Positions 11,151 to 23,589 of a DNA stretch of 64,000 bases are shown piece by piece. Under the pieces are notes generated by a model, which did not search any database, was not told the DNA's origin, and saw nothing but the letters and a program-made list of their open reading frames with translations. The position numbers and the translations under genes were made by a program. The stretch comes from Cardinalis cardinalis. Its lineage: Eukaryota; Chordata; Aves; Passeriformes; Cardinalidae. The DNA lies in assembly GCA_014549065.1 (NCBI GenBank), contig JACDOX010000004.1, positions 4,134,769-4,198,768 of the forward strand, read 5' to 3'. The stretch's first letter is position 1. Each line of letters starts with the position of its first letter.

Positions 11151-14100
11151 TGCATAGCATAATTAAATAGCATTTCCAAAGTTTAAAGAAGTAGAAAGTA
11201 TTNAGACCCATCAGCAGTAAAGATGAGACAAGGAGTGAGAATGTCCTGATTCCCAGGACAGTGCTTAATTCTCTCAACCATATGGCTTTGGAAGGAAAAA
11301 ACAGCACCAAATTGTCTTCAAGTATACTTACCAAAGTTCAAAAATGTGAATTTTAAAGCAAAGGTGGCTATTCACAACTTTAAAGAACATCCAAACAGCA
11401 ATATTGTTTTGATTGTTGTATAATCATTTCCTTCTTGTTTAGTTGCATGAAATTGTCCCACATTTTTAGATGTTACTGAGCTTCCAGCCAAGAGACTTCT
11501 GTTAAAAACGATCCTTCACAGCTAGCTCTACTCAGTAATAACATTTTTAATGAGCCACACTTATTTTCCCCTTTGAAATTTGATGTTTCTCTTCCAGGTT
11601 AGTTTACAGTATTCAAGTTGCAGTAGTCTTGGACAACATAAAAATTATAGAAATATTTTGCAGGGTGCGACCTACCAGATATCTCTTGCTCTATCACTTT
11701 GGCTCACAGTTCCCCTACAATACTCTAGAGCTACTTTAGCTATGAAATGGAAACAGATCACAAAATTATTACAGGGATTACTGTAGGACTGTACCTTATT
11801 TTTTATTAATGTTAAATTGAATAGTGATTAACTTAAAGAACAGTTGTATGAAAGGTTCAATTTCACTCATATAACCATGTCTCTTCATATCCTGAATGAG
11901 CCAAAGAAAAGGAAAATCAGAGAAATTTTAGACATGTATTTGTTAAATTCCTTTTTTTTTTAGTTTAAGACAATAGGATTTCCAGTTAACACTTTCTGTT
12001 TACCATATGTTTTTCACAGCAGAAAGGAAAACTCATTATAAAAATTAATTTCATTTCATTTTCTTCTATTTTTCTGACTATTACAATAAAACCAGTTTTT
12101 GAGAAAAATGTTACAGGGACATTTTTATGCTATGGATGGTATAAAAATGTGTGATATCAGCCATGTCATTAAGCTTACTTCAACAGATATGTGATGCAGC
12201 TCAAGTTTATTTATTTGGATTTAAAACTAATATTTGAATTTCAAGCATGGTTGAAGGGCTCTAACTATTGGGATAATAGGCTCTTGGTTTCCTTTTAGAT
12301 AAAAATAAATATATTTTATCATTGCAACATTCAATCTATAGTTTTATCTTTCTTTCAGACCTTTAGAAGAAAGCAATAAAAGCTGTAAATAAAAGAGTTA
12401 AAAAATTGGATTTCTTTTCTTGAAATCAGAGCTTTACCTTTTTTTGATATATATAAAATAGACTAAGAAGTTACTAAAAATGAAATATTTATTACTATCT
12501 CACAATTCTGTGGAGATAAAAATCCTTAAAAATAATGCAGTTCAAATCCTAAGGGATCTAATTTATTTGAAGTAAAGTCTCTTAGAAAAAGGTGTATCTG
12601 GAAGGTTCAGATGGGACCTTGCTATTTAGATCTTACATATCAGAGAAGAGCCTAGGACAGTTCAAAGTCTAGGATATGGAGTTGCATGTCAGGATCTATT
12701 GGTACCTCATGGAGAGTCCTTAGAGAATGACCNTAACACAAGAAACTGAGAGTTCATGTTAACGATCATGCAGCCCTAGCAGTGCCTGATTGTGCCTGTT
12801 TCTCTCCTAGCCGTTTCTTTTCTGCACGNTGACATACTAGCTGGAATCAGGATAGCCTTACAGACCTGCATGACAGAGATAATTCTTATCATGAATGTAA
12901 ATGTTAGAAATCAGTGATGGTAGCAATTCCAGCCAATAACCTGTCATCTTCTCTCAGCAAAAATCTACCTGTGAAGGCTTGTCCCATCTCAGTCTCCTGG
13001 TTAAGGCAGCAAAATAAAATTGTATACAATGCAGGTAAGCGTGAGTGCCCACAATGAGCTTTGCAGGATGCCCAACCAAAATTTTCATCTTTGACAAAAG
13101 TTAACTTAGGGCAGAAAAGGAGATNAAAAGAAAGGCAATTCTGAATCGTGCTTTCATCACGTTGGTTCTTCAGAAGTAAGACCTGTGGCAAAGTAAAGGT
13201 GTTGGTAAAGACCAGGCAAGATTAGGAAGGGTGCTGCCTCTTTGTGCTAACCCCAGCAGTTTTGGGTTACTGTATTTTCCTTTGCTTCTGTGGATCCCTG
13301 TGTTATTTNCTTCTGCAATGGGAGTGCAAGATTTTATCCTTTGGCTTTCTGCCCATTGCCTCTCTCTCCATTTCCAGACAGAGGTTTAGGGTGGGCTGCG
13401 ATATCCATACATTGGAAGCTGAAACCTGACCATCCATTTTGTAGNAAACCATAATATCTTGATTACCTCAATAAAGATTTTATAAATTTAGTTAAAATTT
13501 CTTATAGGAACTCACAGTTACACAATGTCATTGAAAAACTGGTTGCTTCTGTTCAGTGTTTTCTGTTAGGCTTATTATTTTGTGTAATTGTGTTCCTCTT
13601 CTCCACTAAATCTAGAGAAAAAAAGGCAGATAAAAATACTTCTGCCTCTTGCTACTGCAAGAGGAAATTAGTGTCTAAAAAGTCTTGCTGAACCATGACT
13701 AGGAATTGTTATTTTTTGGTCTGTTGATGAGCAGATGGTAATTGGAGGCAGGCAGGACTAAAAATGGGACCTAAAAGCAGTGAAAAAGAGAGTAGTTATC
13801 TACACCAGCTAATGAAATCTGGGGGCATTGCAGGAGGGAGGGAGCAATTAGGAATCTAGAGCATTAAGGGAGGCAAAAATTTGCTTACACCCCCTAGTTC
13901 AGACTGAGCTACAAGTCAATAAGATATTTAAGAAAAATGAATTTCCTGACCTAGAGTCAGCTCTCAACCTGGAGAACGCTTGGGGAAGCAGTGCTACTGC
14001 TTTGCCAAGTTCAAGAAGGTCAATATCCACTAAACAAACACAATCTTAAGAGAAAACTGGGGAAATAGTCTGACAACAGCTCATTGGAACTGCTTGCTCT

Positions 14101-16761
14101 CCCAATCTGAGAGTTTCTTCCACCATTTTTCCCACAGCTGGAGATGAAAATAATTTTTACAGGATGAAATTGTTCATGATACATCTTGGAGAACACTGAT
14201 AGGACTTTGTGAGAGTACTTCACTTGCACCAGCCACATGTTTGGAGTCTGCCCNTGGCAGGATGAAAGATGCAGCTGTGCCTTGCATCCTGGTGGTCTGC
14301 ACGTGGGACAGTGCAGCGCAGCAATAGGGACTGATTGCTGCACACTAAAGTTTTACACTTCTGAGAAGTCCCCACCAGCAAGGGAAGCTTGTAAGGAAAC
14401 TTAGCAAGGAAAAGCAAAGACAGTGTGTGACAAAGGAGACGCAAACTCTTTGTCCTTCCAGAGACTCTGTTTTTGTTCCCTTTCATCTTGCAGTTTCTCT
14501 TAATCTAAACTAAAGGCCTTTCAGACTGCCTATATGACTCTCCTCAAGATTGAAAGAATGTGTGTATGTGGGCTAAAGAGGAGAGGAGATGGCTGAAGTA
14601 AGAAAAATGCCAGAGTGCTTAAAAGTGCTAAAACCTGGAATGTGTTCCCAGGATTTTTTGTCACTTCTAGCAGAAGATTCATTGAGAATGTTTATATTTA
14701 TATATATGCACATACATACATAAACATCTAAGCCATATGTATTGATTAAATAATTACCTAAAATGTAATTCCCTTCGAGACCTGCCAGATTAGTTTAAAA
14801 CAAACCAATCAAAACAAAAAAACACCCAAAAAACAAAACAAAAAAACCCAACCAATAAACAAACCCAGCCCAAAACCTCCACCAGCATCACTGCACATAG
14901 ATCTAAGACAACAGCAACAAATCCTCATTTCACTGGGATTTTATTTCTTTCTTGTAGCCTTAATATCTNGCTGCATGAACAAAAAAATATCACACTGAAA
15001 GAGCTTCAGGCTAGCTACTTCCAAAAGATTCAGCCTTCTAAGTACTATCAATATCATCCCTATACCCACATGGTTAGCACTTTCTAATACACTCACTGAA
15101 AACCATTAATAAAGCAACATATTTAGTCTAGTTCTTAGCCATGTGTCGCACTGAAATAAGTTCATGTAAATCTGTGAACTGCACGACAATGATCAAATTA
15201 ACAGTCGTTTCAGGGAAAATGCCCCTCAGGCTGAAAAATAATTAGTAGTCTCTCACTCTATCTTTTCCTACTAATAAAAATCATGCTATTATTGTTGACT
15301 GTTCTAATAAAACACCTTCCATGACCCTGAGGTAGCTCACTGTAAAATATAAGGACTATTCTATTGTGCAGATGCACACATGTTTTATTGAACATTTCTA
15401 TTTAGTTTCTCATCTAGTAACAGCATTACCTCCATGAGAACTTTTGTCAGAATGATGCAGGGTGTACACTCTTTTCTTCCCATGCAATTCATCTTCCTGA
15501 AGTAAACCCCAAGTTTTAAAACTCCACAGACTTTCAGTTTAACTGTGCACTAATCATTATGTAGTACAACAGCATAAAGATTCATTTTTCCCTTTGATGA
15601 GCACTCAGAAACAGAGTATTCATTCCAATGAGTATTATCCTCAAANGAGTATTAGTGCATACTCTTGCACTACAAAATTCAGAGGGGCTCAGACTTTCAG
15701 CAAAATTTGCCCATATTCTCACCAAAATTTTGCTCTCAGGATTTTGGTTCAGTATAAAAGAGCAATTTACCCTGTGCCACATTGTCAGAACTTCCTATTT
15801 AAATATTTACCTTATTATCTNTGCCTAAATTTAATCTTCTTACAGCATGGCTGATGGACCCTACATNCAAGAAAGTTACCAAGGCTGTGAATACCCAGTG
15901 AAGAAGGGGGCTGTGGTCATACTCCTGTCTTGCCATAACTGGTATAATTTTCCTATGTATNAAGGTAGAGAAAAATATCTCATATTAACTGAGTGGCAAC
16001 AGTGTGCTCAACTACAGAGCAGTGTTAACCTGTTCCCTTATGCAGTAATGGATTTGTGGGGCCACACCCCAAATATTATTTTCTTTTCATTTTAACTGGA
16101 CGTGGAAACTNTATAAACATAGAGATAGGGATAGAAGGCTTGTTTGAGTTTAATGTTCATGAATAATATACAAACATTTGGGATTAATTTATAGTAGCAA
16201 GCAAATAACAAGAGCTTTCCAAAATGGCTCCCAAGAGCACTTCCAAGGGAGGTACTCCCACTAATTTGCACTAATAGGAAAGTCAGAATGAGGTTCTTCT
16301 GTAAACATATTTCTNGAAGCATTTTGTGAGTAAGTGATCAGGAGTGACAGCACATACTGAGGGAGTAAATAGATGGTCTGACAGCCTGGAAACACCTACT
16401 GAAAACAGAGGGAGTGTTGCCAATTTGGGCAGGATTTGGAGCGCTCTTTACTTCCTCAGGGTGGCTGCAAGGTCTGCTCCTTGCCTCTGTGTGTGTCCGT
16501 GTGCAGATGCCTGTGTGCGCACGCGTGTACATGTGTGAGAACGTATGGACATGTACGCAGGATTCAGCCCAGCCATGCTGTCCTACAGGAAGTTGTGAGC
16601 CAGCATAGCAACCAATCAGATATTAATGACTTGTGAATTTCCCTCCAGGAGNGAATGGGACTAATGCCGTGGTCCAAGCTGCCAGGGAGACGTTCCAGTC
16701 TTGTGCATCATCAGCCTCTGTATGTAAATGCTCTGTCTTCCTCTGTAAACATTCTCCATTG
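11151..16761. other. Unique non-coding sequence with an A/C-rich patch
   Basis: This is mainly AT-rich sequence with no gene-like frame. An A/C-only-like low-complexity patch runs from about 14804 to 14881 (AACAAAAAAACCC-type text). At 16480-16560 there is a degenerate TG-rich tract with several CpGs (GTGCGCACGCGTGTACATGTG-like). No RNA gene, promoter or named repeat was recognised. Confidence 0.55.
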
Positions 16762-16868
16762 NGGTCCTAGAAACTTGGATGATTTACCCTGCCCTCAGTT
16801 TCTGCATCCATATTAAAAGTAATTTTCTTAATTACATCTCTGAATTGTTGTAATGCATCAATTGTTGA
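16762..16868 (+). mobile_element. Probable second MIR-type SINE core, diverged
   Basis: CTTGGATGATTTACCCTGCC, then CTCAGTTTCTGCATCC (16795-16810), then TATTAAAAGTAAT and CTGAATTGTTGTAATGCATC (16840-16859) appear in the order expected of the MIR core. That order is ctt-ggg, cctcagtttcc-catc, aaa-tggg-aataat, then ggttgttgtgaggatcaaat. It is weaker than the copy near 11.0 kb and has no recognisable tRNA head. A chance resemblance is possible. Confidence 0.4.
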
Positions 16869-19085
16869 AGAAAAAGGTCAGCTGGTTTGCAAATTCCTAT
16901 CATTTATGGGGGTTCTTAAAGAGTACTTAAAATTCTCATATTTTAGAGGTTTATATCTTATGCAATCATGTCTATTTAGTGTTGTCTTGTGACAAGGAGG
17001 ATAAAAGGATTGCAAATAGGTAACAGGAATGAGGTAGATTTTTTTTAGTATTTCTCTAATGTAGCCTTGTATAAGAATCTAATTCTGTCCAAATTACTTT
17101 TGTGATATGTGGATGCCATAAATAACAGGATGGAAAAGGGATTGATCTCTTTCTCCCTCTTTTACATGAGGATATGTTATAATCAGAAAGGCTAATATAT
17201 TACCAAAACCACCTTTTCTTCTTTCTTGGAGATAAAGCTCTTGGACCAAGAATTCAAACAAATGCCTTTTATTGACAGGAGAATTTCTGAGGTACTGCTG
17301 CCTTTCAGAAATGACAGCTTCAAATATTCAGAGGTCCAGGAGAAACTGTCTTTCTCTCCCTCAGTCTTTCACANCTTGTTAGCATAGTGTTTTGATTTTA
17401 GTTGGCCTAATTGCTCAGAATTAGACCTTCAGAATAATAAGAAATACACATGTTCCCCTGATAAAGCTAAGAACACTTCAGGCTCTGTTCCAGAAATAGG
17501 ACTGAAAGTAATTTCCATCTTTCAAGCGTTATCAGAAAACAAATGTTAGTAAACAGTGGGTAGTGAATAAATGAGGAANGAGGGAGGTCAACGACAGCAT
17601 CAATCAGCTACGTCTTGCTGAAAAATTAAGGTGCTACAGGTGAAAAAAAAATTAATTTCAAGAAAGGTGGGNATCAAATTAATTTCCATATCCACTTTTA
17701 GACATCTATTCTTCCATAATGGGATAAAACCCTGCATTTCCATGGGTGGCAATGGAAATTCTTGCTAAAGGGCTCGACCATTTGAAGGGTGGTCCTTGAG
17801 CTATTGAGCCTAAACATTTTCAACACGTTTACAGAATAAGGGTTGGCATTTGGTTAGGAAAGGTAACTCATTGTGTCCTTGTGGTTCTGAACGAAAAGAA
17901 GACAGAATGGCTTCTGAATGCCAGTGTTTCAGTCATTAGCTGAAATGCTGAACTTTGCCCCATTTCCTTATGAACCTGAAATGTGTGTTTTAAGGACTGT
18001 TTTTAACTTCCTGTTAGTTTATCATAAAAGGACTCTATCTCNTAGTTAGGATCTTCAGGAAAAGCTGATGCTAACAGATTAATGGAAATGTTGCAAGGGA
18101 AAAAAATAGGTTCAGCCCCTAATTTTGAGGCAAGTGCCAGCTGCACCTGCTCATTCCAAGTAGTCACTGAAACTGACTTTGAATAAAACAAAAGAGGCAA
18201 CTTTTGAGGCAGGCTTGTTGCGGTTTAGCTTTTGTTTGTTTGTCTGTTTGTTTTTTCCCTAGCCCCCAGAGCTCATGCAATTGAAGTACATATACAAAAA
18301 ATCTTCCTGCTGTGATAAACAGAGATCTCATGCGTGTGTGGACTCAACAGGTATTGTTAATCAATGCGGTTTTTCTGCAGTCGAGGAAGCTGTGCCAATT
18401 TGCACTNGAATTCTGCTTCATATTTACATCTTCCTTATTGGTGGCTGATCTGCAATTTGAAGGACTAACCAGTCTCATCCATGCTTTGCAGAAAGCCTCA
18501 CAAAGGTCTAAGNCTTTTTAATCAGCCAAATGTTAGGATGCACTTCAGATAGCCTCTGAAACAATGGTTGCATTTTTCCTCTGATTTACCACAGTCTTAA
18601 TTAAATTATTATGATCAATTGCTAGGGAATAACGAGCNAGTCAACTTACAAAATTTTAATTACAAAAGCAATATTAGCGGAATTCTTCATCATCTGTATG
18701 TTGAGCACCTCTGAAGTTGATCCTCTATTTCTCTGCATAGGACAGACTTTTTGCTTCGTTGCCATACAGAGGAAGTGAGGTATAAATGAGAATGTCATGC
18801 AAGCATGGAAGATGTGGAACAGCTAGCACAGTTGGACCTGCTCTCAGTGTACAGGGAGGACTCATTTGACCAGCACTGACATAGCAGATAAAATGACATC
18901 AGAACTGACCTTTCAAAATGACAGAAGTAAATTTTTCACTTTAAAAATAACATTACCAGTGCACCAAANATATAACAAAATTTTTAAATTAAAACACTGA
19001 GAATATACTTTGATATTTTTCTTCCTTTTAATTCATTGGACAAATATCTTGGAATTAGAGCCTTTTGACAATAAAGTCAAGAAGC
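16869..19085. other. Unique non-coding sequence
   Basis: I see no gene, named repeat or RNA here. One small spot of note is GTTAATCAATGCGG near 18357-18370, which contains an HNF1-like half site. Otherwise it is plain AT-rich sequence. Confidence 0.55.
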
Positions 19086-19161
19086 AAATAATTAATATGT
19101 GATCTGAAGGCAGAAAGCAAGTAATTAATAGTTAATTAATTAATTTGTTGATTACAGTTAA
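19086..19161. promoter_or_regulatory. Dense TAAT (homeodomain-type) motif cluster
   Basis: Within 76 nt there are repeated AATTAAT motifs: AATAATTAATATG, GTAATTAATAG, TTAATTAATTAATTTG and ACAGTTAAT. The first two sit in an imperfect direct repeat (GAAGCAAATAATTAAT and GAAAGCAAGTAATTAAT). TAATTA is the core bound by many homeodomain proteins, so this could be a binding cluster. It could equally be simple AT-rich drift; function is inference only. Confidence 0.25.
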
Positions 19162-20499
19162 TNCTAAGGAAATTGTTATATTTGAGAACTACTTTCTACT
19201 CTGTCATATAAAATTATTTAGAGCCAACAGACAATAATGAGCAAGGGTTTTTTTGGTCATCTCACCTCATACTCTGTTGTCACTTGAAGTTTTGTAATGC
19301 GATTTAAAAGACTTAACTTCTTAGTTTAGTGCCATTGAGAGCAATGGTACAAGCTGCAGAGTTAAAAAGCTTNAAGATCCAAGTTGGATCACATTGGCCC
19401 TGTAATAGTACACTGAAATAATTCTCCCACAAAGCAGTGTATTCATTTTCACAACAGCTTGATGGATGCTGTTATTTTGATTGAGTAGGAGAGTGTGAAG
19501 AACACTGCCTACGACAAGGCTGTTGGGACAGACCTTAAATGTTAATACTTATAAAAATGGGGAATATATTTTAATAGTTGGGTTACATTTCTCTGATCAA
19601 ACCAACCATCTAAGAATTTGAAATTCTGCTGATTCTCAATGTCCTGTCTAAGCATTTTGATCTGAGGTGTTCTCATTACAAAGGTGTCTTATAGGGAGCC
19701 ACAGATACTATGCATACAGTGTGCTGACTTTTGTGGACAAGTGATTACTAAGAGAGAGAAGAAATGGAGAAATGAGATTACTGGGAAGAAGGAAGACAAG
19801 CTTAACAAGTGACTAAATATCAGTAAGGACCTAGAAGCTAAAATTTAGGGGATTATTTTTAGGATGGANGAATTACCACAATGAATTGGGGATAAGAGTT
19901 TCTCAGCATCATTCACTGATTTGAGAGGAAATTGAGAAATCAAAACATTATAATGCACAAATATTTCTACTTAAACAATCCAGAAAACAGGAAAATACAA
20001 GACACAGAGAAGAATCAAAAGGATGGTATTACTTAATTGCCCGTTCTTTTCTTCTTTTTTAAAATAAGGTTCCATTATCTGTACTTAACAGCCAAGACTT
20101 CTGCTTCAAATTCAGTCTACTTTGTCTACTTATTTTTATTGACCTTAGGGGGACCCAAAACCTGAAAGTTTTTGTCAAAATTGTCTGTGATTTTCTTGAA
20201 TGTAGGTGCCATAATGGTAGCTGACTTAAATATAGTTGGATATTTCAATACACATCATAGCACTTATATTTTTCCGCACACCTTGGTACACATAAGCTCT
20301 GTCAATTTAAACAAATATTCCTCATCTACTTTAACCCTTCCCCAAGCTTTGATTGTAACAAGAAAACCTCATTCCACTCTGATAGCTGAATAAAGATTTC
20401 ACTTGTGGAGTAAAACATACATTGATGGCTGAAACACAGCAATGAATGAGCAAGAGAAAGTCAGTTTCTGTGTAAAGTAACACACTTTGAAGCAGCTCG
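19162..20499. other. Unique non-coding sequence
   Basis: This is AT-rich, with no gene-like frame, named repeat or RNA gene recognised. Confidence 0.55.
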
Positions 20500-20665
20500 T
20501 ATCAGCCACAACATGGCCAAACATTTATTATGGGGAATTAATTGACAAGGAGAACAATAGTGACTGACAATGCAAGGAGAGATGAAGCTCTCTCTGTGGC
20601 TTCTGGTTTGGCCCCTTTAGGGGGTTATCTCAGGGTAGCTGCTAAAAGGTCACAGACACTGTCTA
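20500..20665. promoter_or_regulatory. Candidate conserved non-coding element
   Basis: The segment holds AACATGGCCAAACA, GGGGAATTAATTGACAAGG (with a TTAATTG homeodomain-type core) and GAGAACAATAGTG (a SOX-type ACAAT core) within about 60 nt. GGCCCCTTTAGGGGG (20609-20623), a short near-palindrome, follows. It has no open frame or repeat signature. Enhancer function is inferred only from motif density and complex, non-repetitive texture. Confidence 0.25.
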
Positions 20666-21483
20666 ATATCTAGGGCTTCTTTTGCATTTATGCCTCCCCC
20701 ACCAAGGAAAAAAATTATGCTCTAAGAAGTGGTTAAAAAATAAAAACAAAATAGAAGGACNTGCAAATGCAGTAACTTTTACAATTACCAGAGCTACCAC
20801 AACTGATGATGTATTTTTATGTACCATGCTTGCTAAACACAAGCAATTCTCAGAGTCCACAAAAATGTACATATAAATCTTAGCATTATTATGGACATGG
20901 TTTTAGACAAGTGTGTTATTANATATTCTTTTAACAGCTCTATATGAAAACAAAAGGGCAATGCATGTGCTGATCTGAGGTAAATATTAACGAATCAGCT
21001 CTATTTCATTTTCAGGTTATTTTACTTAATTTACATGAGATTCTGCAAACTAGGTAATCAGTAATTTTTGAAATGATGTTGACATATATTTTTGGACAAA
21101 TCACCATGAAAAAACACTGAATAAAGAAGATTCAGAAATTGAATTGAAATTGGTTGTATCTCTTTAATTCATCCATTGTATCATCATTTACATATACGTA
21201 GTCATTAAAGATAATTTCTATGTGGTTTGTGATCCACTTTTTAACTGCAAAATGCACAAAAGTAATTAAACCAATTTGAAACAATTATAGAAAAACAATA
21301 TTCAATGACTGAGGTGCCAAAAAGTTTTACCGTATCCTAAGAACGCAAAAAATTGCCTGATCAGCAGTCATATTATTCCACATTANATTTATTCCTGCAA
21401 GCTAGCCAAGCTCAAATTAATTGTACTGACTAAACTTTTCTTCTTGGAGAAAATTAAAGATATGCTGTTGTCAACACTTGAGC
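20666..21483. other. Unique non-coding sequence
   Basis: This is very AT-rich with no gene-like frame. Nothing was recognised. Confidence 0.55.
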
Positions 21484-21780
21484 ACAACCTTGCCGACACT
21501 TAAACGCAGAGAAGGGTGTGACATCCTGCCCTGGCTGCTTCGCGCTAATTAATCACTCTGGTATTTAGGACCATTCAAGCAGACAAATTAATGGAGAATA
21601 ATTAGTGTATCTTTGTTCCAGCTCGGCTTTGCACACCAGACACTCCGAGGGAGAGAGGGGAGCATGTAGAAAGTGAGCTATTAGCATGCACATAGTTTTG
21701 CTTCTGTTCAGCAAGTTCTGCAGAGATTAAGAGAAAAGCCAAATTAGCAGTCGTGTGACTGGGGTTAGGACATCTCTCAG
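21484..21780. promoter_or_regulatory. Candidate developmental enhancer / conserved element
   Basis: This 300-nt island is less AT-rich than its surroundings. It retains several CpGs (21493, 21505, 21541, 21543, and in GCTCGGC and CTCCGAGG near 21634-21649) and carries three homeodomain-type sites within 60 nt: TAATTAAT at 21546-21553, ATTAAT at 21587-21592 and TAATTAG at 21599-21605. CpG retention in otherwise CpG-poor DNA is common in constrained sequence. It has no open frame or known repeat. Enhancer activity is inference; no target gene is visible in the window. Confidence 0.35.
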
Positions 21781-22768
21781 TAAAGAAAGCTCTCTGTTTG
21801 GGTATCAGCTTTCAGAAGCATGTTGTTAATCCAGATGTTACCTTTCATAAAGAACAAAACACAATTAAAAATCTCCTCCTCCCCCTCTCACCCATGCACA
21901 CGAAAGAAAAAAAAAAGGAATTGTTCCTTTCCATTACAAAGATTTATCTACAATTTGGCTATGGGTACCCACTAAAAACAAATTTCTAAACCTTCAACTT
22001 TCCTTTCCAGGTAATATCTGGTCAACATTAACTTTCACTGGGAGCACAAAGGAGAATACAACAAAGAACACACATCATGTGGTTAATACAGTCAACAACA
22101 ACACTTACTGTTATTTTATGTGATTGCTTTGAATAGACAATACACAAACCCATCAGATTTCAAAAAATAACAAATAGTGTCAGATTTAGAGTATTGAAAA
22201 ATTAAAATAACATAAAATCATGAAGTAGCCTAACATATGAAAAAATAGTGATACCTACCAAAGAAAGCAATGATATTAAGTCTTTGTTACAGAGTTACCC
22301 TAAAATAAAAGAAATATGTATCTGTACACACTCCATAGAATATTTTCTGGTTTTCCTGTATAAAAACTTTTTGTTCCAAATTCCTCTGTTACTTATTCTT
22401 ACATGATGAGATCTATAAGAATTTGACTACTATCAAGATGGAGATGATCACTGCTGATTCACTCTGACATGATCTCAAGCTTAATGTGATGAATACTGCT
22501 TGGTGGGACTGAACACAAAATTAGTGGACTCACAATTTCTGTGGTAGTTTAATAGTTATTCTAGACATCATCAGGATTTAGTCTCTCTGACTGGTGCCAA
22601 AGTCTAACAATATGTAACTCNTTGCAAGACCAGGACATAAAATATTTCCTTGTTGAAGAACACTATGTTTAAGAAGATTGGTATAGAAACTTGCTGTTCA
22701 GACCCTTTTGTAGAGTACATTGCTTACAGGCAAAAATGCACCATGGCTCACAAAGCACGGCGTCTCAA
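21781..22768. other. Unique non-coding sequence
   Basis: This is AT-rich, with no gene, named repeat or RNA gene recognised. Confidence 0.55.
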
Positions 22769-22799
22769 GGGGGTGGGGGTGGGTGAAAAGGGTCAGGGG
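22769..22799 (+). other. G-quadruplex-capable tract
   Basis: The plus strand has runs of five, five, three, three and four G separated by loops of 1, 1, 6 and 3 nt. That meets the usual G3+N1-7 pattern on the plus strand. It lies alone in AT-rich DNA, about 370 nt upstream of an uninterrupted G10 run (23157-23166). Confidence 0.6.
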
Positions 22800-23589
22800 A
22801 AAAAAGATCAAGAAAGACCACACAGTGAGAAAAGCTGACCACATTCAGAAGCTGTATCAATCCTAATCAATCCTATAAAATCTTTTTTTCTTTTCTTTTT
22901 TTTTTCGTAAGAGCACACAATAATGTGCAGACTATAAAACTGTGCTACGTGCAGTTTATTTTTGAGCAGCATGAACTGAAAGGCAAGGAGAGGGGGAAGG
23001 AATCCCACCCAGGATTTGACACGATATAAGATACTGTTTTAACACAACATTACAGGGCTTCATAAAAATGTGATATTTCTGTTCACAGTGTCCTGGGCTT
23101 GTTGGTCGAGGGAGAACACAGCTATGAAATCGTGAACTCTCACAGTTCCTCGCTCTGGGGGGGGGGAAGCAGAGCACCACTCCACAGTTTCCTACAACAC
23201 AGAGTTACTGTGTGGTAAGACCAGATGCCATTAGAAACACTGCCATTCTGGGAGTGGGTTTCCTCAATCTTTGAAGGTGCATAATCCTCATTAAGGAAAA
23301 CCCTGAGCGTGGGAGGGGCAGCGCTGACATCAAGGCACCTGGCCATGACTAAAAGAGCTGGCCCCATATGCGGCTGCTGCTGAGCAGCAGAATGTAATTT
23401 AGTCGCACCAGCAGGAGCAGAGGTCAATGATTTTATATTAATGGGGATCACGACAGTTCTAAGCTGTGGCGTGCTTTGAAATAAGTGTTGTACAAGGCAG
23501 CAAAGAGGGCTCAGCCGAGGAAATGAGCTGTGTCACTGTCTCCTCATGCCTTGAAGCAAATACAGAAATGTTTAAAGTTGCTATAGACT
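22800..23589. other. Non-coding sequence with G10 run and possible left shoulder of an enhancer block
   Basis: This region contains a ten-G run (23157-23166) and, at 23320-23455, a less AT-rich segment. That segment includes GCGGCTGCTGCTGAGCAGCAG (an imperfect palindrome near 23370-23390), TTTAGTCGCACC and GGTCAATGATTTTATATTAA. The latter part has the same non-repetitive, CpG-retaining texture as the block to its right and may belong to it. No gene is recognised. Confidence 0.4.
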
